Source of the DNA: CAZXYF01 sp964644705
GTDB taxonomy: Bacteria > Planctomycetota > Brocadiia > SM23-32
Assembly (NCBI GenBank): GCA_964644705.1
Contig: CAZXYF010000040.1
Coordinates: forward strand, 1 to 21,144
Direction: 5' to 3'
Length of the DNA: 21,144 nt
Under the pieces are notes generated by a model. The model made no database searches and was not told the DNA's origin. It worked only from the letters and a program-made list of their open reading frames with translations. The translations under genes and the position numbers were made by a program. The stretch's first letter is position 1; each line of letters begins with the position of its first letter. Below, piece by piece: positions 1 through 9,864 of the stretch.

Positions 1-27
1 GACAAGCCCGGCAGTAGGTCCCTCTGA

Positions 28-52
28 AATAACGTGGTTTACCGAATACTTA
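28..52 (-). repeat. Dispersed repeat family B, copy B1
   Basis: Read on the minus strand this matches the consensus AGTATTCAGTRAACCACGT, followed by TATT. The adjoining bases 1-20, read on the minus strand, match the CTACTGCCGGGCTTGTC hairpin that sits beside copy B3 near 9898, so B plus hairpin recurs as a unit. The window edge truncates this copy. It lies upstream of the AraC-type gene. Function is unknown. Confidence 0.7.
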
Positions 53-109
53 CCGACATTGTATGACTCCTGCGATCGATGACTCTGTAGAGGATAATCG
101 AAAATTGAA

Positions 110-139
110 TTGACGCCTTTCGTAAACTGGACGTAACAT
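110..139 (+). promoter_or_regulatory. Putative promoter of the AraC-type gene
   Basis: TTGACG (110-115), an 18-bp spacer and TAACAT (134-139) resemble a sigma-70 promoter. The predicted transcription start is near 146, almost at the ATG at 148, and no Shine-Dalgarno sequence precedes that ATG. The message may therefore be leaderless. This rests on motif matching only. Confidence 0.35.
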
Positions 140-147
140 GTTCACAT

Positions 148-957
148 ATGCGACATGACAACTATCAGGAACAAGCACTGCGAAAGACCCAGAAACCCGG
201 CTACAGGTTTTCAACTCGCACATACGACAAATTCCAGGTCATTTTCGTATGCCGTGGATCATTAGTTTTCGAGACACCGAGTACGCGTTCGGACGTTGGA
301 CCCGATGATGTCCTGGCCCTCCGGGAAGGCAGCGCTTTCAGCCTGGCATGCCGGCGTGAGGGGTATGCGGGGGTTGCCTGCACCGCAACCGGTCGGTTGC
401 CATCTCCCTTTCAGGGGGATGCCGCCACTTTTGCGGCCTCCGAAAATATCACGACGATCGCCCGGATGATGGATAAACTCCTGGAGCAGGCCCCAGCTCA
501 TTCATCACGCGAGCTGAGCGGTTTGGCCCGGACACTGGCCTGGAAGACGGTGCGTCTGGCCGAAACCATCGATGCGTTCTCCGGAAAAGTGAGGTCCGGC
601 ACCGAGCTTGCAGAAGCGGCTCTTGGGCTTCTGAAATCCCACATTTACACTTCTTCTCCGGTCAGAGAAATCCTCTCCCCCCTCCCCATCAGTTACCGTC
701 AGCTCTGCCGCCATTTCAACCAGCGTTACGGCGTCTCCCCCAAACAGTTTCAGCTGCAGTCGAAGATCAACGAGGCCAAACGGATGCTGGCGGAGACCGA
801 CATGAATGTAACGACCATCGCCATGGAACTCGGCTTCGCCTCCTCCCAACATTTCTCAACCCAGTTCAAAAATCACGTCAACCGGACACCTACCCGGTGG
901 CGGGATACGGCGTCGAAACCTGGGATTACGGGGGATCGGGGAAAAGAAGAACAATAA
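148..957 (+). CDS. AraC family transcriptional regulator
   Basis: This 269-residue protein has a C-terminal AraC/XylS double helix-turn-helix DNA-binding domain (about residues 155-252). The first helix-turn-helix lies around ISYRQLCRHFNQRYGVSP and the second around MNVTTIAMELGFASSQHF, followed by the family-typical FKNHVNRTPTRWR. The N-terminal ~140 residues look like a cupin-type ligand-sensing domain (VIFVCRGSLVFE near residue 31), a layout common in regulators of sugar use. The ATG is the first possible start after an in-frame stop at 103-105, and it has no clear ribosome binding site. The gene converges on the pectin-degradation cluster, which ends at 1476 on the other strand. A role in controlling that cluster is plausible but unproven, and the ligand cannot be read from the sequence. 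Confidence 0.93.
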   Translation: MRHDNYQEQALRKTQKPGYRFSTRTYDKFQVIFVCRGSLVFETPSTRSDVGPDDVLALREGSAFSLACRREGYAGVACTATGRLPSPFQGDAATFAASENITTIARMMDKLLEQAPAHSSRELSGLARTLAWKTVRLAETIDAFSGKVRSGTELAEAALGLLKSHIYTSSPVREILSPLPISYRQLCRHFNQRYGVSPKQFQLQSKINEAKRMLAETDMNVTTIAMELGFASSQHFSTQFKNHVNRTPTRWRDTASKPGITGDRGKEEQ

Positions 958-963
958 GAGTCC

Positions 964-984
964 ACTGAACCACGTTATTCCAGA
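964..984 (+). repeat. Dispersed repeat family B, copy B2
   Basis: ACTGAACCACGTTATTCCAG matches the 3' half of the family B consensus and is almost identical to copy B3 at 9871-9891. It begins a few bases after the AraC-type stop codon. The 5' half (AGTATT) is degraded. Confidence 0.65.
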
Positions 985-1084
985 TGAACCGGATCGGTTG
1001 TGCCGTCAACCCCGGAAGGGCGTCTCAAACCATAGCCCGTGGCGATGGAGCAAAGACCGTTACCCAGCCCTGCGTTCGCTGTAC

Positions 1085-1117
1085 GGCGAATATTATCTGC
1101 CGGGCCGTTGGCCCTCG
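1085..1117 (-). repeat. Dispersed repeat family C, copy C1
   Basis: Read on the minus strand it contains GAGGGCCAACGGCCCGG then CAGATAATATT. This matches the copy at 21012-21043 (GGAGGGCCAACGGCCCGATA then GATATTAG). GGGCC-aac-GGCCC forms a short stem. Minus-strand bases at about 1010-1050 (CGGGCTATGGTTTGAGACGC) probably belong to the same element. From memory, similar sequences are common between genes in PVC bacteria; this could not be checked here. Confidence 0.55.
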
Positions 1118-1154
1118 TGAACAGCACTTGAAGGGCTGAAGGCCCGCTTAGACC

Positions 1155-1245
1155 CCCATGGCCTCGTGCCATGGGTGAATCAGATTGGGCGGGCTAGCCA
1201 GAACGCAAAAGTACAACAGGCCCCCACGACCTCGTGTCGTGGGGG
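1155..1245 (+). repeat. Tandem pair of REP-like hairpins
   Basis: The first hairpin is CCCATGGC-ctcgt-GCCATGGG (1155-1175, 8-bp perfect stem). The second is CCCCCACGAC-ctcgt-GTCGTGGGGG (1221-1245, 10-bp perfect stem). The stems differ in sequence but the loops are identical, which suggests a compensated repeat rather than chance. No T-tract follows, so neither looks like an intrinsic terminator. Related hairpins occur at 14805-14823, 15044-15063 and 19734-19754. Confidence 0.75.
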
Positions 1246-1475
1246 AATAAGATTATCCCGGCTGCCGTGCTTTCCCCGTTCGGGATAAGACAGCCAATGA
1301 GATTTTCTTCCTTCAGGACAAGAGCCCCCGGCGCCGCACGCTTGAGAAAAGCGGGTCGATTCGCGCGGTTGTTCCTTGAGAAAGACAAAGGATTGCACTG
1401 AGCAGATTAAAATGCAGTGAAGCCTGGGATTGTACAAAGCAACCCTGGTAAAACGAGCTGTGCCTCACTTGATGA

Positions 1476-4400
1476 TCAATCCTTTGCCGTCACCTCGAGG
1501 ATGCACAGGTTGCGAGGCGGCAGATCAATCTCAATACGGGTTCGTGGCCCGGTTACCTTGATCTGCTCGCTTCTGACCGTTTTCCCCTTCTGATCCGTCA
1601 GGGACAGCTCGTATTTGCCCTTTTTGAGTAGATACAGCATCGCTGGCACGTCCCGTTTTTTCTGGCGGAAGTTATATAGCTTCGCCGTGAACTGGTGAGC
1701 CCCGGATTCTTTCACCAGTGCGGCAAAAGCACGGGGTTCGATCAACCATCTAACGGCGTTCATGGGGAAATATCGCGGATCACCGGGATCCCCCGTCGCT
1801 GCCGCATACAGCACGTCGGTGTTGGGAGTGGGCCAGTCCCATCCGTTGCCCTCGTTCCCCCAGCGACCGTTGAAGGTGAGCACCCGGTCGGTCCAGCGCA
1901 TTTCGCTGGTGTAGGCCGGCTTGTTGATACGGAAGGCTTTTGCGTTCTCCTCCAGCTGCTTGATCAGTGCCTCTTTCCCCTCACCCAGCAGCATTTTCAT
2001 GTATCCGCCGGCATCCACGCGCAGCAGATCATCGAACTGCGAATCCCCGGTGAGCACACGGTATTTGGCCAGCGTTGCCGGGAGAAACCGTTTCATCCCG
2101 CGTGAACTGAACCGGGAACTTCCCTCCAGAGCACACCAGGCCGCACTGCCGGGTTCCGGTTCTTTTTCCGGTGGATTGTTCAGGTATTTCCGGCGGATTC
2201 GGGCCATTGACCGGATTGGCTGCAGATACTTGTNNNNNNNNNNNNNNNNNNNNNNNNNNNNNNNNNNNNNNNNNNNNNNNNNNNNNNNNNNNNNNNNNNN
2301 NNNNNNNNNNNNNNNNNNNNNNNNNNNNNNNNNTTCAGGTATTTCCGGCGGATTCGGGCCATTGACCGGATTGGCTGCAGATACTTGTCATTCCCGGTCA
2401 TGTGGTAGGTCAGAAGCATGGTCCGGGTCATCAGGGACATGGCGCTCGGCCAGGCGTATAGATCGTTGCGGTAGTTGTCCGGCTTCCACCATGGTTCGAC
2501 GCCGCCCCCTACTTCGCCATCGGGCCAGTGGATCGCTGAGGGCGTGATACCCGCCGGTTTGCCATTCTCGGCCCGCTCGGTCGCATCGACCCACGTATCC
2601 ATCCAGCGCGTGATAAGATTACCGACAGTTCTGTCGCCCGAGCGCAGCCAGTGGATCAATGCCGGGTGAAACACACGCGGATGATACACGGTATCGCAGG
2701 CACGTCGTGGCGTCAGATCCACTTCGTCCACGCTGAACCATGTGCTTTTGAACTGCAGAAAACCACGTTCGTTTTTGCCCATCCACACCTTCTCCGCCAG
2801 CTCAATAATGCGAACGGCACGCCTGCGCCATTCCTGCTCGTCCGGCTCAAGAAAAATCATCGGCGCGATGGAATCACCGGTGTCCTCGGCCGTGTGCTCC
2901 ACGTCGCTCAGGTTCGAGGTATATCCTTTCTTCAGGTGCGGCTCGCTCAGGATGGAGTTGGACAGCCTGGACTGGGCCTTAACAATTTTCGGATCGGCAA
3001 AGGCCACGAGCACCGGTGTCCACCAGCGCCACATCTCCACGTCATCTCCCCATCCGCCGCCGAACTGTCCGTCTTTGATCTGGCGGTTATCGATCCACCA
3101 GTGGATCACGTCCGTTAGCTTCTCTAATCCTTCCCGCTGCAGGTTCGCCCATCTGGGGGCGTTGGGGTCGCGTTCAAAATAGGCCGGCCAGGGATACGGT
3201 TTCCCGTTATACATGGCAATGATCCTGTTTTGGGGAAAGGCTTCACCGGCAATTTTCAGGTACTTGCGGGCTTTCGAATAGTATTTTTCGCGTTTGGCCC
3301 TGTCGCGTCGGATGCCACCATGCTGGATGGGGATCCAGAGCAGACACCGGGCTTTGTAGTAAGCCCAGATTGGGTGAAGGGGTGAGTCTTCCCCCACTTT
3401 CGGCGGATACTTTCCACCATTCCCCAGCTTTGCCTGTGGGTAGAAAAAGTAGCAGAGATACCCATTTTCTGCGGCCCGCCCGCCCGTTTCCCTGCGGGCT
3501 TTCTGGCGGCCATTTGCCCACCAGTCCACCACCGGGACAAGCCGTTTCAGGTTGCGGCTCAATTTCGGCGGAAGATCGCCCCTTTTCTTTAGCTTGCTCA
3601 GCAGTTTATAACGTAGTTTTTCGCTCTCTGCATTGCCCGCACGTTTGATGATCATGCGCATCTCGTCGGTTGCCATGCTGTCCAGATCATGCCGGCCAAC
3701 AGCGATATCATTTATCGTAACGGTCAATCGTGTGTCCTCCGCGTGAGCGAGTTGGCCCCGCAAGTTGATCTGCGCAGTCGCCAACCCGTCCTCCGAGAGT
3801 AAGAGTTTTGCTGCGACATATTTTTGACCGCCACGCCGGACAATGACGCTCTGCCCTGCCAACTTTGGCGCAGCCTGAACGCGGATCACATATCCTCCCG
3901 ACTGGGCATATCCCAGTTCTGAGTCGGCCTGCACGGATTCTCCCGCCGCGTTAGTCAGACGCAGAACGTGCATGCGGGATGAATCCTGAGCGGTCCCAAG
4001 TTCCTTATACCAGACGCTGTGAGCGGTGTTATCATACTTTTCGCCGTCGGCATCGTGATCGTTAACCATCACCTGGAAACCGCATTCCGTGCCGGGTCCC
4101 GGTCTGATGTTGAGGGCCTTCCATGGCAGGCGCGCCTCGATAACGCACTTCTTGCCATTGCGGGTGCGAGCCACATCAGCGCGTATGGTTCCCGGTTTGT
4201 CACTCCGTTTATCGTAGAGCTTGTATCGGAGCTCAGCATGATCTTCGTCCATCCCGGGACTGATCACGAGCTGGTAGTACTGCGGGGAACCCGGGCGGCG
4301 TGCGAGGTACAGCTCCACCCCGTCCAGTTTCCAGAGCATGTTCTCCTTCTCCGCCTCGATCCAGCGGTCATCTTCCACCTGCGTCATCACCAGAAGCCCC

Positions 4401-6817
4401 TTCTGGTCCCAGCCGATGCGCACGGTCGGTTCGCTGTCCTTCTCCCACCATCCGGTTGCTACACGCTGGTGGAGCGTTTTGATTTCAAAACCGTTGGTCC
4501 CCCAATCAGCGGCCTCGCCATCGACCGTGATGTTTTTCAGCCGGGGCACCGCAATCCCGGAAAATACCTGGCTGGCGAGGTCAGCCTCGTCCTTTTGCTC
4601 GGTGTCTTCGGTTTTGTCTTTACCGCCCCACCACGCCGACAGGAAGATCGAATGTTCATTTACCTTCCTCGGATTGGTGGCGTTGAGGTATTCCTCCCGG
4701 TTGGTGTATCCGTCTCCGTCGGCATCCGCCGGTCCGTCGTCGCCGTCCGTCGGATCCAGTTCATACTTTTTCTCCCAGGCGTCCGGCATGGCGTCGTTAT
4801 CGGTGTCCTTTTCTTTTTCGGCAGTTTTCAGATCGGGCCATCCGCCGCGTTCTTCGGGGTCGTCGATAATTCCGCCCTTTTCCTGTCGCACTTCGCGCAC
4901 GACACGTCGATCGACGGCATCTCGTTCGGGCCGCGTCGCTCCGGCCCGGGCGAGCACCTGTTTTTTGGCTTTTCCGGGGGACATGGTGGTCACTTCTGGC
5001 GTGTCAAAGCGTTCCCGGGCTTTCTTGAAGTCACCACCAACGCACGCATACTGGTCCATATCCTGGCTGGTCCGATACGGTCCAATGTTAGCTTTTGCCC
5101 ATACGGCGGCCGGATTCCGGATCTCAAGACTGTGCACCTTTTGTGAATCGGGCCCCATAATGCACAGATTCCCCACGTAATTGATGTTGCCTTTCTGCTG
5201 GAATCCCGGATTACGCTGGGGATTATGTTTGGTCAGTGCGACCCGGCCTCCGTAGTTGTACACCACGTTATTGACCACATCGACGATGTATGGATTATCA
5301 ATTCCGGCCAGCTGCCACGGTAGATTGGGGTTACGATGGTGATTGTGGGCCATCAGGTTGTGATGGATGGAGACCCGGCTTGATCCGTACGTGCACATCA
5401 GCCCGCGGCTGTGATGCCCTTTGCGGTGGGTGCTGTTGTAAAGTCCTTCCGAGATGATGGACCACTGGACTGTCACGTTATAGGTCTCTCCCCGGGGACG
5501 GTTCTTCAGGGCCAGCGGACGCTTTACTTCGCCTCCGTCATGCCACGGGTGGGCGGTGATGGACATGCACTCGTCCACGCCCCAGCTGATGGAGCAGTGA
5601 TCCACGATGACATCGTGAGCGTTGTTGATGGCCAGTGAATCCGGGGCATGTCCATGCTCCCGGCCGGGTCCGGCACGGAAACGCATGTAACGCACAATTA
5701 CGTCGTGGGCGCGCTCCCCCTCCTCCACCGTGTAGTTGCCAATCCTGACGGTTTCTCCGCGCACTCCAATACCTCCACCCGGCGCTGTTTGGCCGGCGAT
5801 GGTGCAGTACGGTTCCGTTATGTCCAGTTGTTTCTTCAGATCAATCCACCCGGCAACATCAAAAACAATGGTTCGCGGACCTTCCGCGGAACACGCTGCC
5901 CGAAAACTGCCCGGGATCGGCTCCTCGGTTTCCGGATCATAATCCTTGAGGTTCGTCACTCTGATGATCCGGCCGCCACGACCGCCTCTGGCATATGCAC
6001 CGAACCCCTCCGCGCCCGGAAACGCCGGGACAGGATTTTCCCTTTCCGGCAGGCGAGCTTGCTTGTTTGCCACATTCCATACCCTGAAATCGCGATACCG
6101 GAAGTGGGTCCATTTCATCTGGCGAAACCCGATGAAGCCGTCGCCATGGGGTTCACCGCCCTTTTTGCCCCTGTCGGTCCAGTCGATCACCTGTTTGTCA
6201 TCCACCCACAACCGGATGTGACCGCCCTGTTTGGCGAGCGTGATGGTGTGGACCTTCTCCGATTTTGTGGGAATACCCTCCAGCCCTTCCTGTACCAGGT
6301 GGAATCCCGGATTCTTGCGCAGGTTCGTCTGTCCACGATCCGGGTTGTGAGCCGCATTGGCGTAGTAGGAGGTGTGATAGCACCGGAGGGCGCCCTGCGT
6401 GTAGCGCTTGAAATGGCCGCCCCGTTTCGGGAGGTCGTCGGCAAATATGTTTCCACCGTCCTTCGCCGCCGCTGCGAAAAAGACGATGCAGAGACCCGCG
6501 TCAGTCTCAAGATTCTGCGCCTCCCACTGGGCGATGAAATTCTCCGGGAATCGTTCCGGGCACCAGAACACGTGGTGCATTTTCTCATCCGGTGAAAACA
6601 TTTCCATCCAGCCGTCTTCGAATTTCACCTCTCCCGGCCCCTCCATCTTCCAGCCTTTCACGCTCTTCTGGTTCGACAGGGACGATTCATACAACAGCTT
6701 GCCCGCCTTGAGATCACCGGGCAGCTGGGGGTTGTCTGCGGCGCAGATATTCCCGGACAGAAAGGCGAAAAGTATGCAACAGCTCATCACAAAAATGCTC
6801 GTTTTCCAGCGGGACAT
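1476..6817 (-). CDS. Multidomain secreted PL1-type pectate lyase with C-terminal toroid-like region (interrupted by false gap)
   Basis: This exported enzyme probably cleaves polygalacturonate by beta-elimination. Collapsing the 55-bp duplicated overlap around the N-run gives one uninterrupted 1728-residue protein. Visible parts: signal peptide (1-27, ending NICA); an N-terminal beta-sandwich-like domain (about 35-250, reminiscent of DUF1961); a PL1 parallel beta-helix (about 263-640) starting FPGAEGFGAYARGGRGG, with acidic residues in DHCSISWGVDE and a candidate catalytic Arg495 in HHRNP; a DxDxD calcium-binding linker (671-717); a CBM9-like domain (about 757-955); and a Trp-rich alpha-helical region (about 1095-1728) with GGGWGDDVEMWRWW near residue 1253. 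That last region looks like an alpha/alpha toroid, but its family is not recognised. The start is supported by GAGGAG 7 bases upstream. The gene begins 39 bp after the toroid gene and is probably in the same operon. The PL1 call is strong; the terminal domains are tentative. Confidence 0.85.
2179..2388. other. Spurious scaffold gap flanked by a 55-bp identical overlap
   Basis: One hundred Ns occupy 2234-2333. The 55 bases before the gap (2179-2233) are identical to the 55 bases after it (2334-2388), both starting TTCAGGTATTTCCGG and ending GATACTTGT. Exactly 100 Ns is a conventional placeholder. A 55-base overlap equals a common assembler k-mer length, so the two contigs probably abut and share this sequence. 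Removing one copy plus the Ns joins the two halves of the PL1 gene in frame (KYL followed by NNPPEK). Confidence 0.92.
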
Positions 6818-6856
6818 AAATCTTCTCCTCAGGAAGTCCTGATGTTTGAGATGCGA

Positions 6857-8362
6857 TTACCAGTTCAAACAATAATGCTTATCGGTCACTATTTCATCCT
6901 CGTGATTCATCACATGATCCAGTTGCAACAACCCCACCAAGAGATAGCCCGTGCCATCCACCGATTCATAATAAGGTTTGGCGGGATGACCGCGAACGAT
7001 GCCGTTGGGATGGTACAGTTTATTGAGGGCATCGCGGGCCATGCCGTCGGCCCGTTCCAGGAATCTCGGTTCATCCGTAATGGCAAACATCGTGAGCAAA
7101 AACGAGATCGTTCGTCCGTAATAGCCCGCATACGTCCCCTGTCGTCCCGGGCCCTGGGAATAAGGAGCGTACCGGGCATTTTCGTGCTCACTGGGCGATC
7201 CGGGTGGTTCGCGCTCGATCCAATCCGCGAATCGATGGGCGGTCTGGAGGAGCTCCTCCGAATCGGTTAGCGCGGCGGCATAGGCGTATGACTGGGCGGT
7301 AAAGATCGGGAATTCATATCCGGCGATGTATGGTTGCCAGAGATCGAGATGTCCCCGGGGCTGGGCGGCCACATATTCCTCCGAAGCACGTGGCCCGGGA
7401 ATCGGGGTTCCGTCCAGATTAAGGGCTCCCCAGAATTTATTCTGCGATTCATCGTATCCCAGCTTTGCATACGCTTCGAGATATGCCCGGGCATACTGCT
7501 GAAAGGCGTCGTCGCCGGTGAGTTGCCAGGCACGCATCAGCGAATAACAGTGGAGCCCGGTGATGACCGTGGCGAATGTGCTCCCATCAAACCGATCCTC
7601 ACCGGCGTTGGGCCGTTCGGGGAACAGGTTGGTTTCTGGATTCCGCGCGTTCCAGTAGTACCCGGTCACCCGTCGCGCCCGCTGTCGCCACCTGTCATCC
7701 CCGGTTTTCTCGTGCATAAACGCAAAAGCCTGCAAATGTGCTCCCGCGCTCATACTGAAATCACACCCGCGCTGGCCGTCGCCGTGGCGGTTCACCTCAC
7801 CGGTGTCCTTATCCACCACATGCCACTTCCAGATGGCATCGATTTCCCTCCGCACGGCGTCCGGATTGACATTCCACAATCGATCCCAGTCAATCTCAAA
7901 CATGCCATGCAACTCATGTGGGCTGCCGTAATGCCCGTCACATTCATCACGAAAAACGTCATAATGCCGGTGCCATCCCCACCAGAAAAAGTTTTTATCG
8001 TCCACCAGATTGTCCATCACGTATGCGGAGTAATCTCGCGCACAATCAGCATAGCGATCATCCCCGGTTGTCTCCGAGACGCGATACATGGCGCGCAGAA
8101 GCGGCTGATCGACCATCAGCCCACTGCCGGCCGGGTTGCGGCGTCCGCCCCGTCTGACGCGGTATTCCTCATCCAGCGGAGCCGGATCCGATGGACAGTC
8201 CAGAGACTCCACGTCCAGGATGCTCACCAGAACGGGCGTCTCGCGGGTCCCGTAGCGGTCCGTGCCGTGTTCCATAATCGTATCCAGACATTCCCGCACG
8301 ATTTTTCCGTAATCACGATCGTCACCGGGTCGTGTGAACTGATCGTCTTCTGTTTTACTCAT
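6857..8362 (-). CDS. Alpha/alpha-toroid (six-hairpin glycosidase-like) protein
   Basis: This 501-residue protein has no signal peptide and is predicted cytoplasmic. It contains repeated helical hairpins marked by TGDDRY (99-104), TGDDRW (220-225), TGDDAF (282-287) and TDEPRF (429-434), the periodicity of alpha/alpha-toroid glycosidases and lyases. Conserved-looking aromatic and acidic patches include YGTRETPVLVSILD (37-50), FFWWGWHRHYDVF (125-137) and HGDGQRGCDFSMSAG (193-207). No family-defining catalytic signature could be assigned. The start overlaps the GH28 gene by 8 bases and is preceded by GGAG inside that gene, so the two are probably translationally coupled. The context suggests action on pectin oligosaccharides, as an unsaturated-uronyl hydrolase or a lyase, but this is inference. 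Confidence 0.8.
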   Translation of the reverse strand: MSKTEDDQFTRPGDDRDYGKIVRECLDTIMEHGTDRYGTRETPVLVSILDVESLDCPSDPAPLDEEYRVRRGGRRNPAGSGLMVDQPLLRAMYRVSETTGDDRYADCARDYSAYVMDNLVDDKNFFWWGWHRHYDVFRDECDGHYGSPHELHGMFEIDWDRLWNVNPDAVRREIDAIWKWHVVDKDTGEVNRHGDGQRGCDFSMSAGAHLQAFAFMHEKTGDDRWRQRARRVTGYYWNARNPETNLFPERPNAGEDRFDGSTFATVITGLHCYSLMRAWQLTGDDAFQQYARAYLEAYAKLGYDESQNKFWGALNLDGTPIPGPRASEEYVAAQPRGHLDLWQPYIAGYEFPIFTAQSYAYAAALTDSEELLQTAHRFADWIEREPPGSPSEHENARYAPYSQGPGRQGTYAGYYGRTISFLLTMFAITDEPRFLERADGMARDALNKLYHPNGIVRGHPAKPYYESVDGTGYLLVGLLQLDHVMNHEDEIVTDKHYCLNW

Positions 8363-9785
8363 CTTTGATCTCCACTTTCTCCCCCGTATCTTCGGGTAAC
8401 AGTTCGCATCCCTTCATCGATACTCCCTCATCGTCGTCCAGAATAATTGCGGGGCCGTCTTTCGCCCGAATGGATACGTCGCGAAACGTGACTTTATCGT
8501 GGTTTCTGAGGACGAATCCGCTGCCACTGGTGGCATCGCATTGAAACGACATGGCTGCTTTCTGCGCGTTTTCCGTTTTTTCCGTCATGATGGAAACATT
8601 GTTCAGAGTGATATCCTCAAGCGGGCTTTCCGGGAGTCCGATCAGCGTTCCCGCCGCGATACGCGCGCCTCGAGCCGTGGTGTTTGCAATATTGATGCGC
8701 CGGATGGACGGCGTGCGTTCATCCACCGGGTGAGGTTCTGGATCGCTGACGTAATCAACCCGATCCTCCGTGGTCCCACAGGTGTAGTACAGATTCATTA
8801 CGATGGGACAATCCACGTCGTCCATGATGACATTGTCCACGTGCACATCCTCAACGCAGCCGCCGCGCCCGCGTCGCGACTTTATGCGTATTCCCCGATC
8901 CGTACCGTGAAATACACAGTTGCTGATCGCCACGTTGCGCACACCGGCCGCCGTGTCGGATCCCATCACCACGCCTCCGTGGCCCCGATACATCGTGCAG
9001 TTGGTGATCGTTACGTCCTCCGTGGGCCTTCCCACCTCGCGTCCGTTGGCATCTATACCGGATTTAAGGCAGAGACAATCATCGTTTACATCAAAAGAGC
9101 AATTCGACACACGGACACGACGCGACGAATCGATGTCCAGACCATCGCCGTTGGGCGCCCCTTCCGGATTCTGGAACCGCACGTTATTCACCGTCACATC
9201 CTCACTGAACAGGATCTGAGTATTCCAGAACGGCGAATTGCGCAGCGTGATGCCATCCAGCAGGACCCTGTTGCAATCCTTCATCTGAATGAGAACCGGT
9301 CGCAGAAACTGTTGTTCCCATTCATCCCATTTTGCACCACTTGTATCCACATCCCGGTTGAGTTCTTTCAGTTTGTGCTGGACGTTATCCGGTAACCCAT
9401 TAAGTTCGCCGGATTGAATCGCCCGGTATTTGTCCCACCACCACGACCCCTGCCCGTCAATTACGCCCTGTCCGGTAATCGACACGTTCTCCACGCAATC
9501 CCCGAAAACACAGGGCTGAAGCGCATGACAGACATACCCCGCCCAGCGCGTCCGGACGACGGGGAAAACGCCGGGATCGTTCATCACACGCAGGGTGGCT
9601 CCCGGTTCGAGGTGCAGACGCAGGTTGCTGCAGAGCTGAAGGGGCTCGATCCTGTATTCGCCGGCGGGGACCAGCACGGTCCCGCCCCCCTCTTCCAGGC
9701 AGGTCTGGATGGCGTCACTGAAAGCAGCGGAATCCAACGTCTCTCCATCTCCCGTTGCGCCATATTGTCGAACGTCTATTGTCAT
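8355..9785 (-). CDS. GH28 polygalacturonase-type glycoside hydrolase
   Basis: This 476-residue protein belongs to GH28, the right-handed beta-helix hydrolases that cleave galacturonan or rhamnogalacturonan. The N-terminus VRQYGATGDGETLDSAAF is the usual GH28/pectate-lyase-3 opening. The catalytic landmarks are all visible: NGDGLDIDSS (Asp214), NDDCLCLKSG (Asp235/Asp236), RGHGG (His269) and GIRIK (Arg300/Lys302). The first motif reads NGD where NTD is usual. There is no signal peptide, which favours an intracellular exo-acting enzyme on imported oligomers. The start is backed by AGGAAG 8 bases upstream. It overlaps the toroid gene and lies 186 bp after the second PL1 gene. Confidence 0.93.
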   Translation of the reverse strand: MTIDVRQYGATGDGETLDSAAFSDAIQTCLEEGGGTVLVPAGEYRIEPLQLCSNLRLHLEPGATLRVMNDPGVFPVVRTRWAGYVCHALQPCVFGDCVENVSITGQGVIDGQGSWWWDKYRAIQSGELNGLPDNVQHKLKELNRDVDTSGAKWDEWEQQFLRPVLIQMKDCNRVLLDGITLRNSPFWNTQILFSEDVTVNNVRFQNPEGAPNGDGLDIDSSRRVRVSNCSFDVNDDCLCLKSGIDANGREVGRPTEDVTITNCTMYRGHGGVVMGSDTAAGVRNVAISNCVFHGTDRGIRIKSRRGRGGCVEDVHVDNVIMDDVDCPIVMNLYYTCGTTEDRVDYVSDPEPHPVDERTPSIRRINIANTTARGARIAAGTLIGLPESPLEDITLNNVSIMTEKTENAQKAAMSFQCDATSGSGFVLRNHDKVTFRDVSIRAKDGPAIILDDDEGVSMKGCELLPEDTGEKVEIKDE

Positions 9786-9864
9786 GATGTAGGCTTCCTG
9801 TTGGTCAATCTGTGATTACAGTGCTGTCCTCAGGGGTCAACATGTCCTGGCGGCTCTGATCGAA

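Larger units (their letters stand above)
958..1475. other. Repeat-rich intergenic region between convergent genes
   Basis: No convincing gene is present in these ~518 bases. The stretch contains a family B repeat (964-984), a family C element with its GGGCC-aac-GGCCC stem (1085-1117) and two same-orientation hairpins with a shared CTCGT loop (1155-1175 and 1221-1245). The short ORFs here (65-85 codons) resemble no known protein and run through the hairpins. The part from about 1250 to 1475 shows nothing recognisable. Confidence 0.75.

Noticed and set aside
1476..2207. A separate 243-residue gene starting MARIRRKYLNN
   Set aside because: It is the 3' end of the large PL1 gene, cut off by the artificial N gap; the MARIRRKYL start lies within the duplicated 55-bp overlap.
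4019..5146. A 375-codon plus-strand open frame, and similar frames opposite the toroid, GH28 and LacI-type genes
   Set aside because: All are antisense shadows of well-supported genes in GC-rich DNA.
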